Assembly (NCBI GenBank): GCA_945860705.1
Contig: CAMART010000003.1
Location: 148,314 to 212,313 of the forward strand
Reading direction: 5' to 3'
Source: Chitinophaga pinensis
GTDB taxonomy: Bacteria; Bacteroidota; Bacteroidia; Chitinophagales; CAMDFR01
Length of the DNA: 64,000 bases
Part shown: positions 10,907 to 18,337 of the stretch, in pieces
Layout of the letters: each line of letters opens with the position of its first letter
How positions within the stretch are numbered: position 1 is the first letter of the stretch
Position numbers and translations under genes: made by a program
The notes under the pieces: generated by a model
The model's input: only the letters and a program-made list of their open reading frames with translations
What the model was told of the DNA's origin: nothing
Databases searched by the model: none

Positions 10907-12820
10907 TTATTGTTTAATTATTTTTAGCTGTTCTATTTTATTTTTAGAAATTATTTTTAGATAATATATTCCATTTTCTATTCCCTCTAAATCTATATTA
11001 ACTATATTCTTATTAGCTAAACCATAGTATATTTCTTGTCCTATAGAATTTTTTATTTCTATTTGTTTTATCACTTCATCCGACTCTATGTATACATTTT
11101 TATCAAATGGATTTGGAAAAAACTTAGATGTAGTGGTTGAATAATCAAGCACTCCATTATAAACAATACTAATATTTTGAGTAAAAGTATCAGAACAGTT
11201 ACTGTCATTAAAAGCTATCAATTGAATGGTATAATTTCCTTCCAATTCATAAGTATGATTTGGATTATACAAATTTGAAGAAATACTATCTCCAAATGAC
11301 CAATAAACAGAATCGGTATATGAAGAATTATTAAATACAGTTAGTTGTCCTAAAGTGTTTGTTACTACAGAAAAATTTGCTGAAGGACATTTTGTTAAAT
11401 AAATATTCTGTTTGAAAGTATCAGAACAAACTCCATTGCTAGCAACTAAAGTTACAATATACCAACCTGTATCTGAATAGGTGTGATTTGGTGAAATATT
11501 TGTAGATGAGGTACCGTCACCAAAATACCAAACATAACTAGTACTAGCAACTGATGTATTTGCAAATATGGTAGTAAGTTCAGTATTTGTGTAAGTGAAG
11601 TTAGCATCCGACTTAGATAAAACATTAATAATTTTTATAATTGTATCCCCACTACATTTTATACTATTCAGTTCTTGAACTCTTATATAGTGACTACCAC
11701 CACTATTAAAAACTACTGTAATAAAATTATTGGAGACATTAATTATAGTGGTATTTGAATCTACTTCCCAACAATATGTAGAACCTAAAGTGGATGGAAC
11801 TGAGTATATCACTGTATCTCCTATACATAGAGAATTTATCCCATTTATTGATTTTGTATTTGGCTTTAATATTTGATATAAAAATGGGGTACATCTAGCA
11901 AACATCGTATCTGTCCATCTGGGCTCTATTAGTTCGGGTTCATGACCAGCACCTACTAATGGCACTAATTGATTATAAATATTTAATCTATCTAATCTAT
12001 CATGTATATATGAGCTTCCCATAACTACTGGAAAAACTGGAAAAGAAAAGGGATTTCCTATACCAAAAGGAACTGCAGGATCTGCTGTACCATGAAATGA
12101 AATTACAGGTATAGAATCTTCATTAATATCGTTTATATATGTAGTATCTAAAATAGCTCCCCACCTATTGATTATTCCTGCTGGCTTTGGAACTCTCTGA
12201 CCATATAAAGTATTGCCACTGCAATCTGCACATCCCATATCATCTGGCTCTAAAAAAACTGTACCCCCATATGTATATGAAGGTCTATCTGCATCTGTCA
12301 TAAATGCTGCATGTAATCCAGAAATACAACCGGCACTACTTCCTGAATAAAAAATATAATTTGTATCTATTCTATAGGTAGTTCTGTTTTCACACATAAA
12401 TCTAACTGCAGCTCTTAGGTCTTGAATACCTCTATATACTGCTCGAATTGAGCTCCCAGTACTGAGGGTGTTAAAACCAAGTCTATAATCTATAGAAACT
12501 ACAACAAATCCTTGCTTAGCAAAATGATTGCATACTAATGGAATATCTGGCTGTCTTTTATCTCCTATCAGATAGGCCCCACCAAATGCATATACTATCA
12601 ATGGTCTATTTGCAATAGTATCACTTACTGGTTCATAGATATCCATTTTTAAATTTTGCACACTAGATATACCATATGGATCCGCTACTGCATATTGAAC
12701 ATCTTGAGTAACCTGTGATGTAAATAACTCTGTTACATATCTATTACTATTGCAATTTTGGGCTAGTAAGATATTTGAATAAAACAAAGTAACTAATAGA
12801 ATTGTTATATTTTTTATCAT
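10907..12820 (-). CDS. Secreted alpha/beta-hydrolase (esterase) with PKD domains and T9SS type A sorting domain
   Basis: About 637 residues from the ATG at 12820, chosen because it starts the signal peptide (MIKNITILLVTLFYSNILLA). A longer frame to 12856 would begin upstream of the -7 box and is unlikely. The N-terminal ~300 residues are a carboxylesterase-like fold: oxyanion segment YAFGGAYLIG, nucleophile motif GSSAG, a candidate Asp in HGTADPAVPF and a late His in GAGHEPE. Two PKD-like modules follow (WYFGDGTSS and WSFGDS). The end is a type A C-terminal domain (FFPNPFDKNVYIES, then GIYYLKI). Predicted to be exported by the T9SS; the substrate cannot be read from sequence. Confidence 0.87.
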   Translation of the reverse strand: MIKNITILLVTLFYSNILLAQNCNSNRYVTELFTSQVTQDVQYAVADPYGISSVQNLKMDIYEPVSDTIANRPLIVYAFGGAYLIGDKRQPDIPLVCNHFAKQGFVVVSIDYRLGFNTLSTGSSIRAVYRGIQDLRAAVRFMCENRTTYRIDTNYIFYSGSSAGCISGLHAAFMTDADRPSYTYGGTVFLEPDDMGCADCSGNTLYGQRVPKPAGIINRWGAILDTTYINDINEDSIPVISFHGTADPAVPFGIGNPFSFPVFPVVMGSSYIHDRLDRLNIYNQLVPLVGAGHEPELIEPRWTDTMFARCTPFLYQILKPNTKSINGINSLCIGDTVIYSVPSTLGSTYCWEVDSNTTIINVSNNFITVVFNSGGSHYIRVQELNSIKCSGDTIIKIINVLSKSDANFTYTNTELTTIFANTSVASTSYVWYFGDGTSSTNISPNHTYSDTGWYIVTLVASNGVCSDTFKQNIYLTKCPSANFSVVTNTLGQLTVFNNSSYTDSVYWSFGDSISSNLYNPNHTYELEGNYTIQLIAFNDSNCSDTFTQNISIVYNGVLDYSTTTSKFFPNPFDKNVYIESDEVIKQIEIKNSIGQEIYYGLANKNIVNIDLEGIENGIYYLKIISKNKIEQLKIIKQ

Positions 12821-12830
12821 AATACTATTA

Positions 12831-12838
12831 CAAATATA
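12831..12838 (-). promoter_or_regulatory. -7 promoter box TATATTTG of the esterase gene
   Basis: Exact match to the Bacteroidota -7 consensus TAnnTTTG, 10 nt before the ATG at 12820. It places transcription start downstream of the upstream in-frame ATG at 12856 and so supports the shorter start. No clear -33 TTG was found. Confidence 0.6.
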
Positions 12839-12861
12839 AATAAGAAAATATTGCATTTTAC

Positions 12862-12869
12862 TATCTTTA
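12862..12869 (+). promoter_or_regulatory. -7-like box TATCTTTA of the M1 peptidase gene
   Basis: Seven of eight match to the -7 form TAnnTTTG, only 4 nt before the ATG at 12874 and divergent from the esterase promoter. It would give a very short or no leader. Confidence 0.4.
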
Positions 12870-12873
12870 TATC

Positions 12874-14826
12874 ATGAAGAAAAATATTCTACTAATTACA
12901 ATCCAATTTTTATTCTTTTTTTGCAAGTCACAAGTACTTATGAATATAGATGATATAGCAAAATCTGAAGAAAAGAATTATAAAAATCACACTATTGAAG
13001 AAACTAGTCATTTTTCACATTATGGGTTTGAGATTATCTACCATGATTTGTATTTTGAGATAGATCCAGCTGTGAGAGCTATAAGTGGCAGTGTAAAAAG
13101 TATTATAAAAATAGATGCTTTTAGAGATACTGTTATTCATTTTGATCTTGCTAATGAACTGATTGTAGATAGCGTAAAAAGAAATGATGTTTTTCTCAAT
13201 CATAGACAAATAGGAACCAATGTGGTTTTTATCAATCTAGGAAAAACTCTAGAGACAGATATGTTGGATACCCTTACAATATACTATCATGGTATACCAC
13301 CCAGCAATGGATTTGGTTCGTTCACTCAGACTTTTCATGATAGTGTACCAAATATATGGACACTCTCCGAACCTTTTGGAGCAAGAGATTGGTGGCCATG
13401 TAAGCAGACACTTGTAGATAAAATAGATTCACTTGATATACATATAAAAATACCAAAAGGAAATCAAGCGGCTTCAAATGGATCACTACTAAATATTGAT
13501 ACTATATCAGATGCTTATATTTTCAACTGGAAAACTACTTACCCTATTGCTACTTATTTAGTAGCCATTTCAGTTACAAATTATACTAGTATTCCTATGA
13601 CAATTTATTTTAAAAATGATTCGCTTACTTATTTAAATTATGTATATCCAGAGGATTATATAGATGGATTGGACGGTTCATTGATAAATATTCAAGTAAT
13701 GAAACTATTTGATAGTCTTTTTACACCTTATCCTTTTTTAAGAGAGAAATATGGACATGCACAGTTTGGCTGGGGTGGCGGAATGGAACATCAAACGATG
13801 AGTTTTGTAGGAAATTTCAATTTTGAATTATTAGCTCACGAATTGGCTCATCAGTGGTTTGGTGATCAAATAACATGTGGTACTTGGCAAGACATCTGGC
13901 TCAATGAGGGATTTGCAACCTACCTAACAGGTATTGCTTACGAACATTTAATAGATGGTATTTATTGGACAGTATACAAAAGAAATCAAGTAAATAATAT
14001 ATGTAAAGAAACTTTTGGCTCTACATATGTAGAAGATACAAGTAGAACAAATGTATCTAGATTATTTAGTGGTAGACTCTCCTACTCCAAAGGAGCTATG
14101 ATATTGCATATGCTTAGATGGAAAATAGGTGATGAAGCATTTTATAGAGGCATGAAAAATTATTTACAAAATAGTAGATATACATATGGTTTTGCAGTAT
14201 CTCAAGATTTTATTTCTGAAATGGAAATAGCAAGCAGTATGAATCTACAAGAATTTTTTGACGACTGGCTTTATGGACAAGGATATCCCTCATATACTAT
14301 ATCATGGAGACAACAACTAAATAATGATCTGGTACAAATGAAAATATCACAAAGCACTTCACATCCAAGTGTCGACTTTTTTGAAATGCCAGTAGCTATA
14401 AAATTTTATAATAAAAATACAGATACTACGATTGTATTCGATAATACAATGAATAATGAAATATTTAATTTTCATCTTCCATTCAAAGCAGATAGCGCTA
14501 TACTAGACCCAGATATATGGCTTGTACAAAAAAATAGTAGTATCTCTAATATAACAAACGAACTTAAACTAGATGAATTAGTAATACAAGTGAACCCACA
14601 AAATATTACAAATACAATAGATATTTCTATAAGTAGTGAAATAAGTGAAGAGGTAGAAATATATTTAGTAAATGCAATTGGACAAAAAATAATTGATGAA
14701 AAGCTCCTAATAGATTTTGGTAAAACTCAAAAATCATATTTAGTATCAGATATTGATAAGGGCTATTATTTTCTATATATAAAAGCTGGGAAGGAAGTTC
14801 ATACATTCAAGCTATTGAAGATATAA
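12874..14826 (+). CDS. Secreted M1 family aminopeptidase with T9SS type A sorting domain
   Basis: 650 residues, signal peptide MKKNILLITIQFLFFFCKSQ. The M1 zinc-site motif is HELAHQWFGD, with the third ligand Glu in NEGFATYL. The substrate loop reads GGGMEHQTM in place of the GAMEN form, as in several Bacteroidota M1 enzymes. A catalytic Tyr candidate is in RLSYSKGAMILHM. After ~540 residues a C-terminal module of ~85 residues ends in GYYFLYIKAGKEVHTFKLLK, a type A T9SS sorting domain. The predicted role is extracellular release of N-terminal amino acids from peptides. Transcribed divergently from the esterase gene; a strong hairpin terminator follows immediately. Confidence 0.9.
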   Translation: MKKNILLITIQFLFFFCKSQVLMNIDDIAKSEEKNYKNHTIEETSHFSHYGFEIIYHDLYFEIDPAVRAISGSVKSIIKIDAFRDTVIHFDLANELIVDSVKRNDVFLNHRQIGTNVVFINLGKTLETDMLDTLTIYYHGIPPSNGFGSFTQTFHDSVPNIWTLSEPFGARDWWPCKQTLVDKIDSLDIHIKIPKGNQAASNGSLLNIDTISDAYIFNWKTTYPIATYLVAISVTNYTSIPMTIYFKNDSLTYLNYVYPEDYIDGLDGSLINIQVMKLFDSLFTPYPFLREKYGHAQFGWGGGMEHQTMSFVGNFNFELLAHELAHQWFGDQITCGTWQDIWLNEGFATYLTGIAYEHLIDGIYWTVYKRNQVNNICKETFGSTYVEDTSRTNVSRLFSGRLSYSKGAMILHMLRWKIGDEAFYRGMKNYLQNSRYTYGFAVSQDFISEMEIASSMNLQEFFDDWLYGQGYPSYTISWRQQLNNDLVQMKISQSTSHPSVDFFEMPVAIKFYNKNTDTTIVFDNTMNNEIFNFHLPFKADSAILDPDIWLVQKNSSISNITNELKLDELVIQVNPQNITNTIDISISSEISEEVEIYLVNAIGQKIIDEKLLIDFGKTQKSYLVSDIDKGYYFLYIKAGKEVHTFKLLKI

Positions 14827-14858
14827 AAAAAGCTCCTCAAATTTGAGGAGCTTTTTTT
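14825..14858. terminator. Bidirectional intrinsic terminator
   Basis: Perfect 22-bp palindrome AGCTCCTCAAATTTGAGGAG+CT flanked by seven A on the left and seven T on the right, between the M1 gene (plus) and tRNA-Asp (minus). The symmetry lets it serve both strands. Confidence 0.92.
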
Positions 14859-14859
14859 G

Positions 14860-14933
14860 CGGACCGGACGGGACTCGAACCCGCGACCTCCGCCGTGACA
14901 GGGCGGCATTCTAACCAACTGAACTACCGATCC
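14860..14933 (-). tRNA. tRNA-Asp (anticodon GTC)
   Basis: A 74-nt cloverleaf reads from the minus strand. The acceptor is GGATCGG paired with CCGGTCC (one U-G pair). The D arm contains AGTTGGTTAGA, the anticodon stem-loop is CCGCC-CTGTCAC-GGCGG giving GTC, and the T loop is GGTTCGAGTCC. Discriminator G fits Asp identity. CCA is not encoded. The bidirectional terminator lies directly 3'. Confidence 0.96.
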
Positions 14934-15034
14934 AAAAACCTATAATCTAGATTTCGGACTGCAAAGTTATAAATATTTTTCTGAAAATGTATTTATTTTG
15001 AAAAAAATAAAAAAAAATTTGAATTTATATCTGA

Positions 15035-16426
15035 TTACCTCCTCAAAAAATTATCCAATACATTTTTTGTGATTTTAGAAATACTCCTATCTAATGCAAG
15101 ACTACCTATATAACTGATAGAACCTGCCGAAAAAACTGCTCCACCTGATGGATGTTCGTATAGCGTCATTTCTGCTCCTCCAGCACCAAAATCTGTCAAT
15201 CCAACTTTGGATGGATTTTGACCTTTAGCAAGTAAAATTGTGTTGCTAGGAGAAAAAGTTGTCATCTTATCTGTTTCGAGACCACTTGCACCGGTAGAAT
15301 CTTTACCTGTCAATGAATAATATCCTATCGAGTCCCCATTTGATAAATTTGTATTTTCAAAAACCCAATGACTATAATCTTGTACTTTATAATACGAGTA
15401 TGTGCCTGCACCTTTTACAGAAAATTCAACACCTAAAATTGCAGATTCATGTTTACCAATATCACGCCATCTTCCACCAAATTCATCTTTTATTGTATGT
15501 ATAGAACCATCTTTCCTACATTCTATTTTATCATCTTTCCTTATAACTTTCCAATATACTTGATTAGCACCTAGAGACAATACATTTCCTTTATTATTAA
15601 TGTATTTATCTAAGTTATTATACATATTTTGTGTCCAATATTCGCTATGTGTAGATATAATAAAAGCTTTATATTGATTTAAATTTATTTGATTATTATC
15701 TAAGTCATCATCACTCATTACATCAAAATTATAATTATTATTTATTAACCAATTTATAAATAATAATTCTGCATTATATTCATGCCCTTGCTCTATTGGT
15801 GTATAAGCTATATTAGATGGTCTTTGAGTAGATAATATCTGTGCATATTTTAGATTACAATCATTTTCATTATAAAACCTATAAAAAGAAGCACCTCCCC
15901 ATTCATTATATGCTTGCCAAGTATTTGTGGATGCGATTAATAATATCGGATTATTACTTCCTTCATTAGGAGCAATTATGATAGGTATTATATAAGTATC
16001 ATTACCACTATATAATTTAAACTTATAAAAACCTGAATTTAATTTTTCATCTAACTTAAAACACAAATTTGGATCCCAATTACATCCGTACTTATAAGAA
16101 CAGGTAGTATAATTTTGTCTTTTTACACATACATTTTTTACTTTTTTAATTAAAGTATCTTCTATGTCATTTTTGATAAAATCTACTGTAAGATGAAAAT
16201 TTAAAGTATGTATATATAAATTTACCGTTTCCCCAGGATGATAGGATATCTTATCTGAATAACCTTCTAAATTATGTAAATTTTTAATCGTTTTTTCATT
16301 TTTACATTCACAATCACTTGAAACTACATCTGGAGAAATTATTTGCTCAATATGTTCATTGGCATTTTGCCCTATGGCAAAAAAATATAAGATAAAAAGA
16401 AATATGTTTAAAAATAAGGTTCTCAT
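15035..16426 (-). CDS. Exported protein with N,N-dimethylformamidase beta-subunit-like domain
   Basis: About 463 residues from the ATG at 16426, which begins a signal peptide (MRTLFLNIFLFILYFFAIGQ). A GTG three codons upstream overlaps the -7 box and is unlikely. From about residue 150 the protein matches the dimethylformamidase large-subunit C-terminal-like family: ILLIASTNTWQAYNEWGG, then FIISTHSEYWT, then a glycine strand with SLGANQVYWK. A cysteine-rich insert at about residues 95-120 carries four Cys and may be disulfide-bonded outside the cytoplasm. Enzymatic activity of stand-alone family members is not established, so no substrate is given. No T9SS sorting domain is seen at the C-terminus (ends NFLRR). 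Confidence 0.72.
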   Translation of the reverse strand: MRTLFLNIFLFILYFFAIGQNANEHIEQIISPDVVSSDCECKNEKTIKNLHNLEGYSDKISYHPGETVNLYIHTLNFHLTVDFIKNDIEDTLIKKVKNVCVKRQNYTTCSYKYGCNWDPNLCFKLDEKLNSGFYKFKLYSGNDTYIIPIIIAPNEGSNNPILLIASTNTWQAYNEWGGASFYRFYNENDCNLKYAQILSTQRPSNIAYTPIEQGHEYNAELLFINWLINNNYNFDVMSDDDLDNNQINLNQYKAFIISTHSEYWTQNMYNNLDKYINNKGNVLSLGANQVYWKVIRKDDKIECRKDGSIHTIKDEFGGRWRDIGKHESAILGVEFSVKGAGTYSYYKVQDYSHWVFENTNLSNGDSIGYYSLTGKDSTGASGLETDKMTTFSPSNTILLAKGQNPSKVGLTDFGAGGAEMTLYEHPSGGAVFSAGSISYIGSLALDRSISKITKNVLDNFLRR

Positions 16427-16434
16427 AGCTTTCA

Positions 16435-16442
16435 CAAAAATA
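16435..16442 (-). promoter_or_regulatory. -7 promoter box TATTTTTG of the dimethylformamidase-like gene
   Basis: Exact TAnnTTTG match on the minus strand ending 8 nt before the ATG at 16426. The last base overlaps the alternative GTG start, which argues against that start. Confidence 0.55.
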
Positions 16443-16523
16443 AACTAAATTTCAGATTTTCCTATTTTATAATAGTTCATAAGATGTAGAAAAAATACCA
16501 AACTATAAACCAAAGAATCTACT

Positions 16524-16531
16524 TACATTTG
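16524..16531 (+). promoter_or_regulatory. -7 promoter box TACATTTG of dnaX
   Basis: Exact TAnnTTTG match whose final G is only 4 nt from the dnaX ATG. If transcription starts the usual few bases downstream, the mRNA is leaderless or nearly so. No -33 TTG is evident. Confidence 0.55.
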
Positions 16532-16535
16532 TATC

Positions 16536-17681
16536 ATGAGTAATTTTATAGTTTCTGCCCGTAAATATAGACCAGCCAAATTTGTAGATGTGGTGGGGCA
16601 AGAACATATCACTAATACACTCAAAAACGCACTAAAAAATAATCACTTAGCTCATTCATTTTTATTCTGTGGACCAAGAGGTGTGGGCAAAACAACTTGT
16701 GCACGTATTTTAGCAAAGACCATCAATTGCACTAATATCACACCCGACTTTGAAGCTTGCAATGAGTGTGAATCATGTACGTCTTTTAATAGCAATAGCT
16801 CTTTCAATATACACGAACTGGATGCAGCATCTAATAACTCTGTAGAAGATATTCGTGCACTTACAGATCAAGTAAGATTTGCACCTCAAGCAGGTAAATA
16901 CAAAATCTATATCATAGATGAGGTACACATGCTTAGTGCGGCAGCTTTTAATGCTTTTCTTAAAACATTAGAAGAACCACCACACTATGCTATATTTATA
17001 TTAGCAACAACTGAGAAACATAAAATCATTCCTACGATTCTTTCTAGATGTCAAATATTTGATTTTAGTAGAATACCTGTAGATACTATCGTCACACATC
17101 TGGATGCTATTTGCAAAACAGAAGGAATCACAGCAGAATCTAATGGACTGCATATCATTGCACAAAAAGCTGATGGTGGTTTGAGAGATGCACTCAGTAT
17201 GTTTGATAGGTTGGTCAGTTTTGCTGGAAAAAACATGACTTATAATGATGTACTTTCAAATCTGAATGTACTCGATCATGATTATTTTTTCAAGGTAACC
17301 GATGCGCTTCTTTCACAAAATATAGCAGATGCATTATTACTTTTTGATGAAATACAACGAAATGGATTTGATGGAGACGACTTCATCTTAGGGCTTGGTG
17401 AGCATTTTAGAAATTTATTTGTGGCAAAAGAAATAGCTACTGCAAAATTACTAGAAGTAAGTGGCAACCTAAAAGAACGATATCTTGCTCAAGCAAATAT
17501 TGCTCCTATTAACTTTTTGGTAAATGCTCTAAGACTAAGTAATGAATGTGATATCAATTACAGAATGTCGAAAAACAAACGACTTACTGTAGAAATAGCA
17601 CTTACAAAAATGTGCTTTATTAAAAATGCACTTACTGTAAGCTCTTCGCCAAATTCTGCTGGTGAAGCAAAAAAAAAATAA
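16536..17681 (+). CDS. dnaX: DNA polymerase III gamma/tau subunit, ATPase (gamma-like) part
   Basis: 381 residues carrying the clamp-loader ATPase. N-terminal motif is ARKYRPAKFVDVVGQEHI, with Walker A GPRGVGKTT near residue 45. A cysteine zinc module (C-x8-C-x2-C-x2-C pattern around CNECESC) follows, then Walker B YIIDEVHML, sensor ATTEKHKIIPTILSRCQ and the helical collar domain. DnaX loads the sliding clamp and organises the replisome. The frame ends at a TAA directly after GCA and ten A residues; the tau-like tail continues in another frame at 17662-18312. Loss of one A would give a 591-residue protein of normal tau size. This is either programmed slippage as in Thermus dnaX or an assembly indel. 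Confidence 0.95.
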   Translation: MSNFIVSARKYRPAKFVDVVGQEHITNTLKNALKNNHLAHSFLFCGPRGVGKTTCARILAKTINCTNITPDFEACNECESCTSFNSNSSFNIHELDAASNNSVEDIRALTDQVRFAPQAGKYKIYIIDEVHMLSAAAFNAFLKTLEEPPHYAIFILATTEKHKIIPTILSRCQIFDFSRIPVDTIVTHLDAICKTEGITAESNGLHIIAQKADGGLRDALSMFDRLVSFAGKNMTYNDVLSNLNVLDHDYFFKVTDALLSQNIADALLLFDEIQRNGFDGDDFILGLGEHFRNLFVAKEIATAKLLEVSGNLKERYLAQANIAPINFLVNALRLSNECDINYRMSKNKRLTVEIALTKMCFIKNALTVSSSPNSAGEAKKK

Positions 17682-18312
17682 GGATATAAATAGTACGATT
17701 ATTGAAAAAGAATCTGCACCAAGTGTAGATAAAATAGATACTATAATAGTTCCTGAAAACACATCTTCTAAAGAAGCAAATGTAACTCCTGCTCCAACAA
17801 TAGCTATAGCAAAGGCTCCAATCGCATCTAATATCACCAAATCTAAAAAACTAAGCTTAGATGCAGTAGATGAAGATATAAAAGTGATAGATGGAAAAGA
17901 GAAAATATCTACTGAAAATAAAATAGATAAAGAACCCATTGCCATCAATCAAGATATTTTTAATGAAAAATGGCCAATATATATCAACCAAGTAAAAACA
18001 GTAAATGAAAATATTGGCTTAGCTATGTCACTAGAACAAGCTACTTGTAGCATTGATTTCAATAAAATAATCATAGCTGTAAATAGTGAAACTACAAAAG
18101 AACTCGTAGAAAAAGACAAAAATAATTTAATCAGCTATTTAGCAGACGAATTGAATAATGATACTATCAATGTATTTATTTCTGTAAGTGAGCAAGCTCA
18201 AGAGATGAATAAAAAATCGCTATCACCAAATGATAAACTAAAACTGATGATAGACCAAAACCCTGCTGTAGGACAACTGGTGCAAACATTGAAGCTAGAA
18301 ATTGATTATTGA
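17662..18312 (+). CDS. dnaX: DNA polymerase III tau C-terminal part, reached by frameshift
   Basis: About 210 residues of useful sequence, in the +1 frame relative to the ATPase part and overlapping it across the A10 tract. The first ~85 residues are a low-complexity Ser/Lys/Ile/Ala linker. The last ~110 are a compact domain (FNEKWPIYINQV; DFNKIIIAVNS; SPNDKLKLMIDQNPAVGQL; LKLEIDY) like the C-terminal domain of Bacteroidota DnaX. In the tau form this region binds other replisome parts. It has no plausible start codon or ribosome site of its own, so it should be expressed only as a fusion with the upstream frame. Confidence 0.8.
   Translation: MKQKKNKDINSTIIEKESAPSVDKIDTIIVPENTSSKEANVTPAPTIAIAKAPIASNITKSKKLSLDAVDEDIKVIDGKEKISTENKIDKEPIAINQDIFNEKWPIYINQVKTVNENIGLAMSLEQATCSIDFNKIIIAVNSETTKELVEKDKNNLISYLADELNNDTINVFISVSEQAQEMNKKSLSPNDKLKLMIDQNPAVGQLVQTLKLEIDY
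17669..17678 (+). promoter_or_regulatory. A10 slippery tract at the dnaX gamma/tau junction
   Basis: Ten consecutive A directly before the TAA that ends the gamma-like frame. A transcript with nine (or twelve) A continues into the tau-tail frame. I see no convincing downstream stem-loop or upstream Shine-Dalgarno stimulator, so polymerase slippage is more likely than ribosomal -1 shifting. Confidence 0.6.
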
Positions 18313-18337
18313 TATTTACAAAAAAAAATCAAACAAA

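Noticed and set aside
12821..12856. Upstream ATG of the esterase gene
   Set aside because: The -7 box at 12831-12838 lies inside this extension, so it would not be in the mRNA; the signal peptide starts at 12820.
17535..17948. 137-residue open frame on the minus strand across the dnaX junction
   Set aside because: Shadow of the low-complexity linker of dnaX; no signal, no family features.
18302..18337. TTG start of the M16 peptidase
   Set aside because: Overlaps the dnaX stop and adds 12 hydrophilic residues before the signal peptide; the ATG at 18338 is better.
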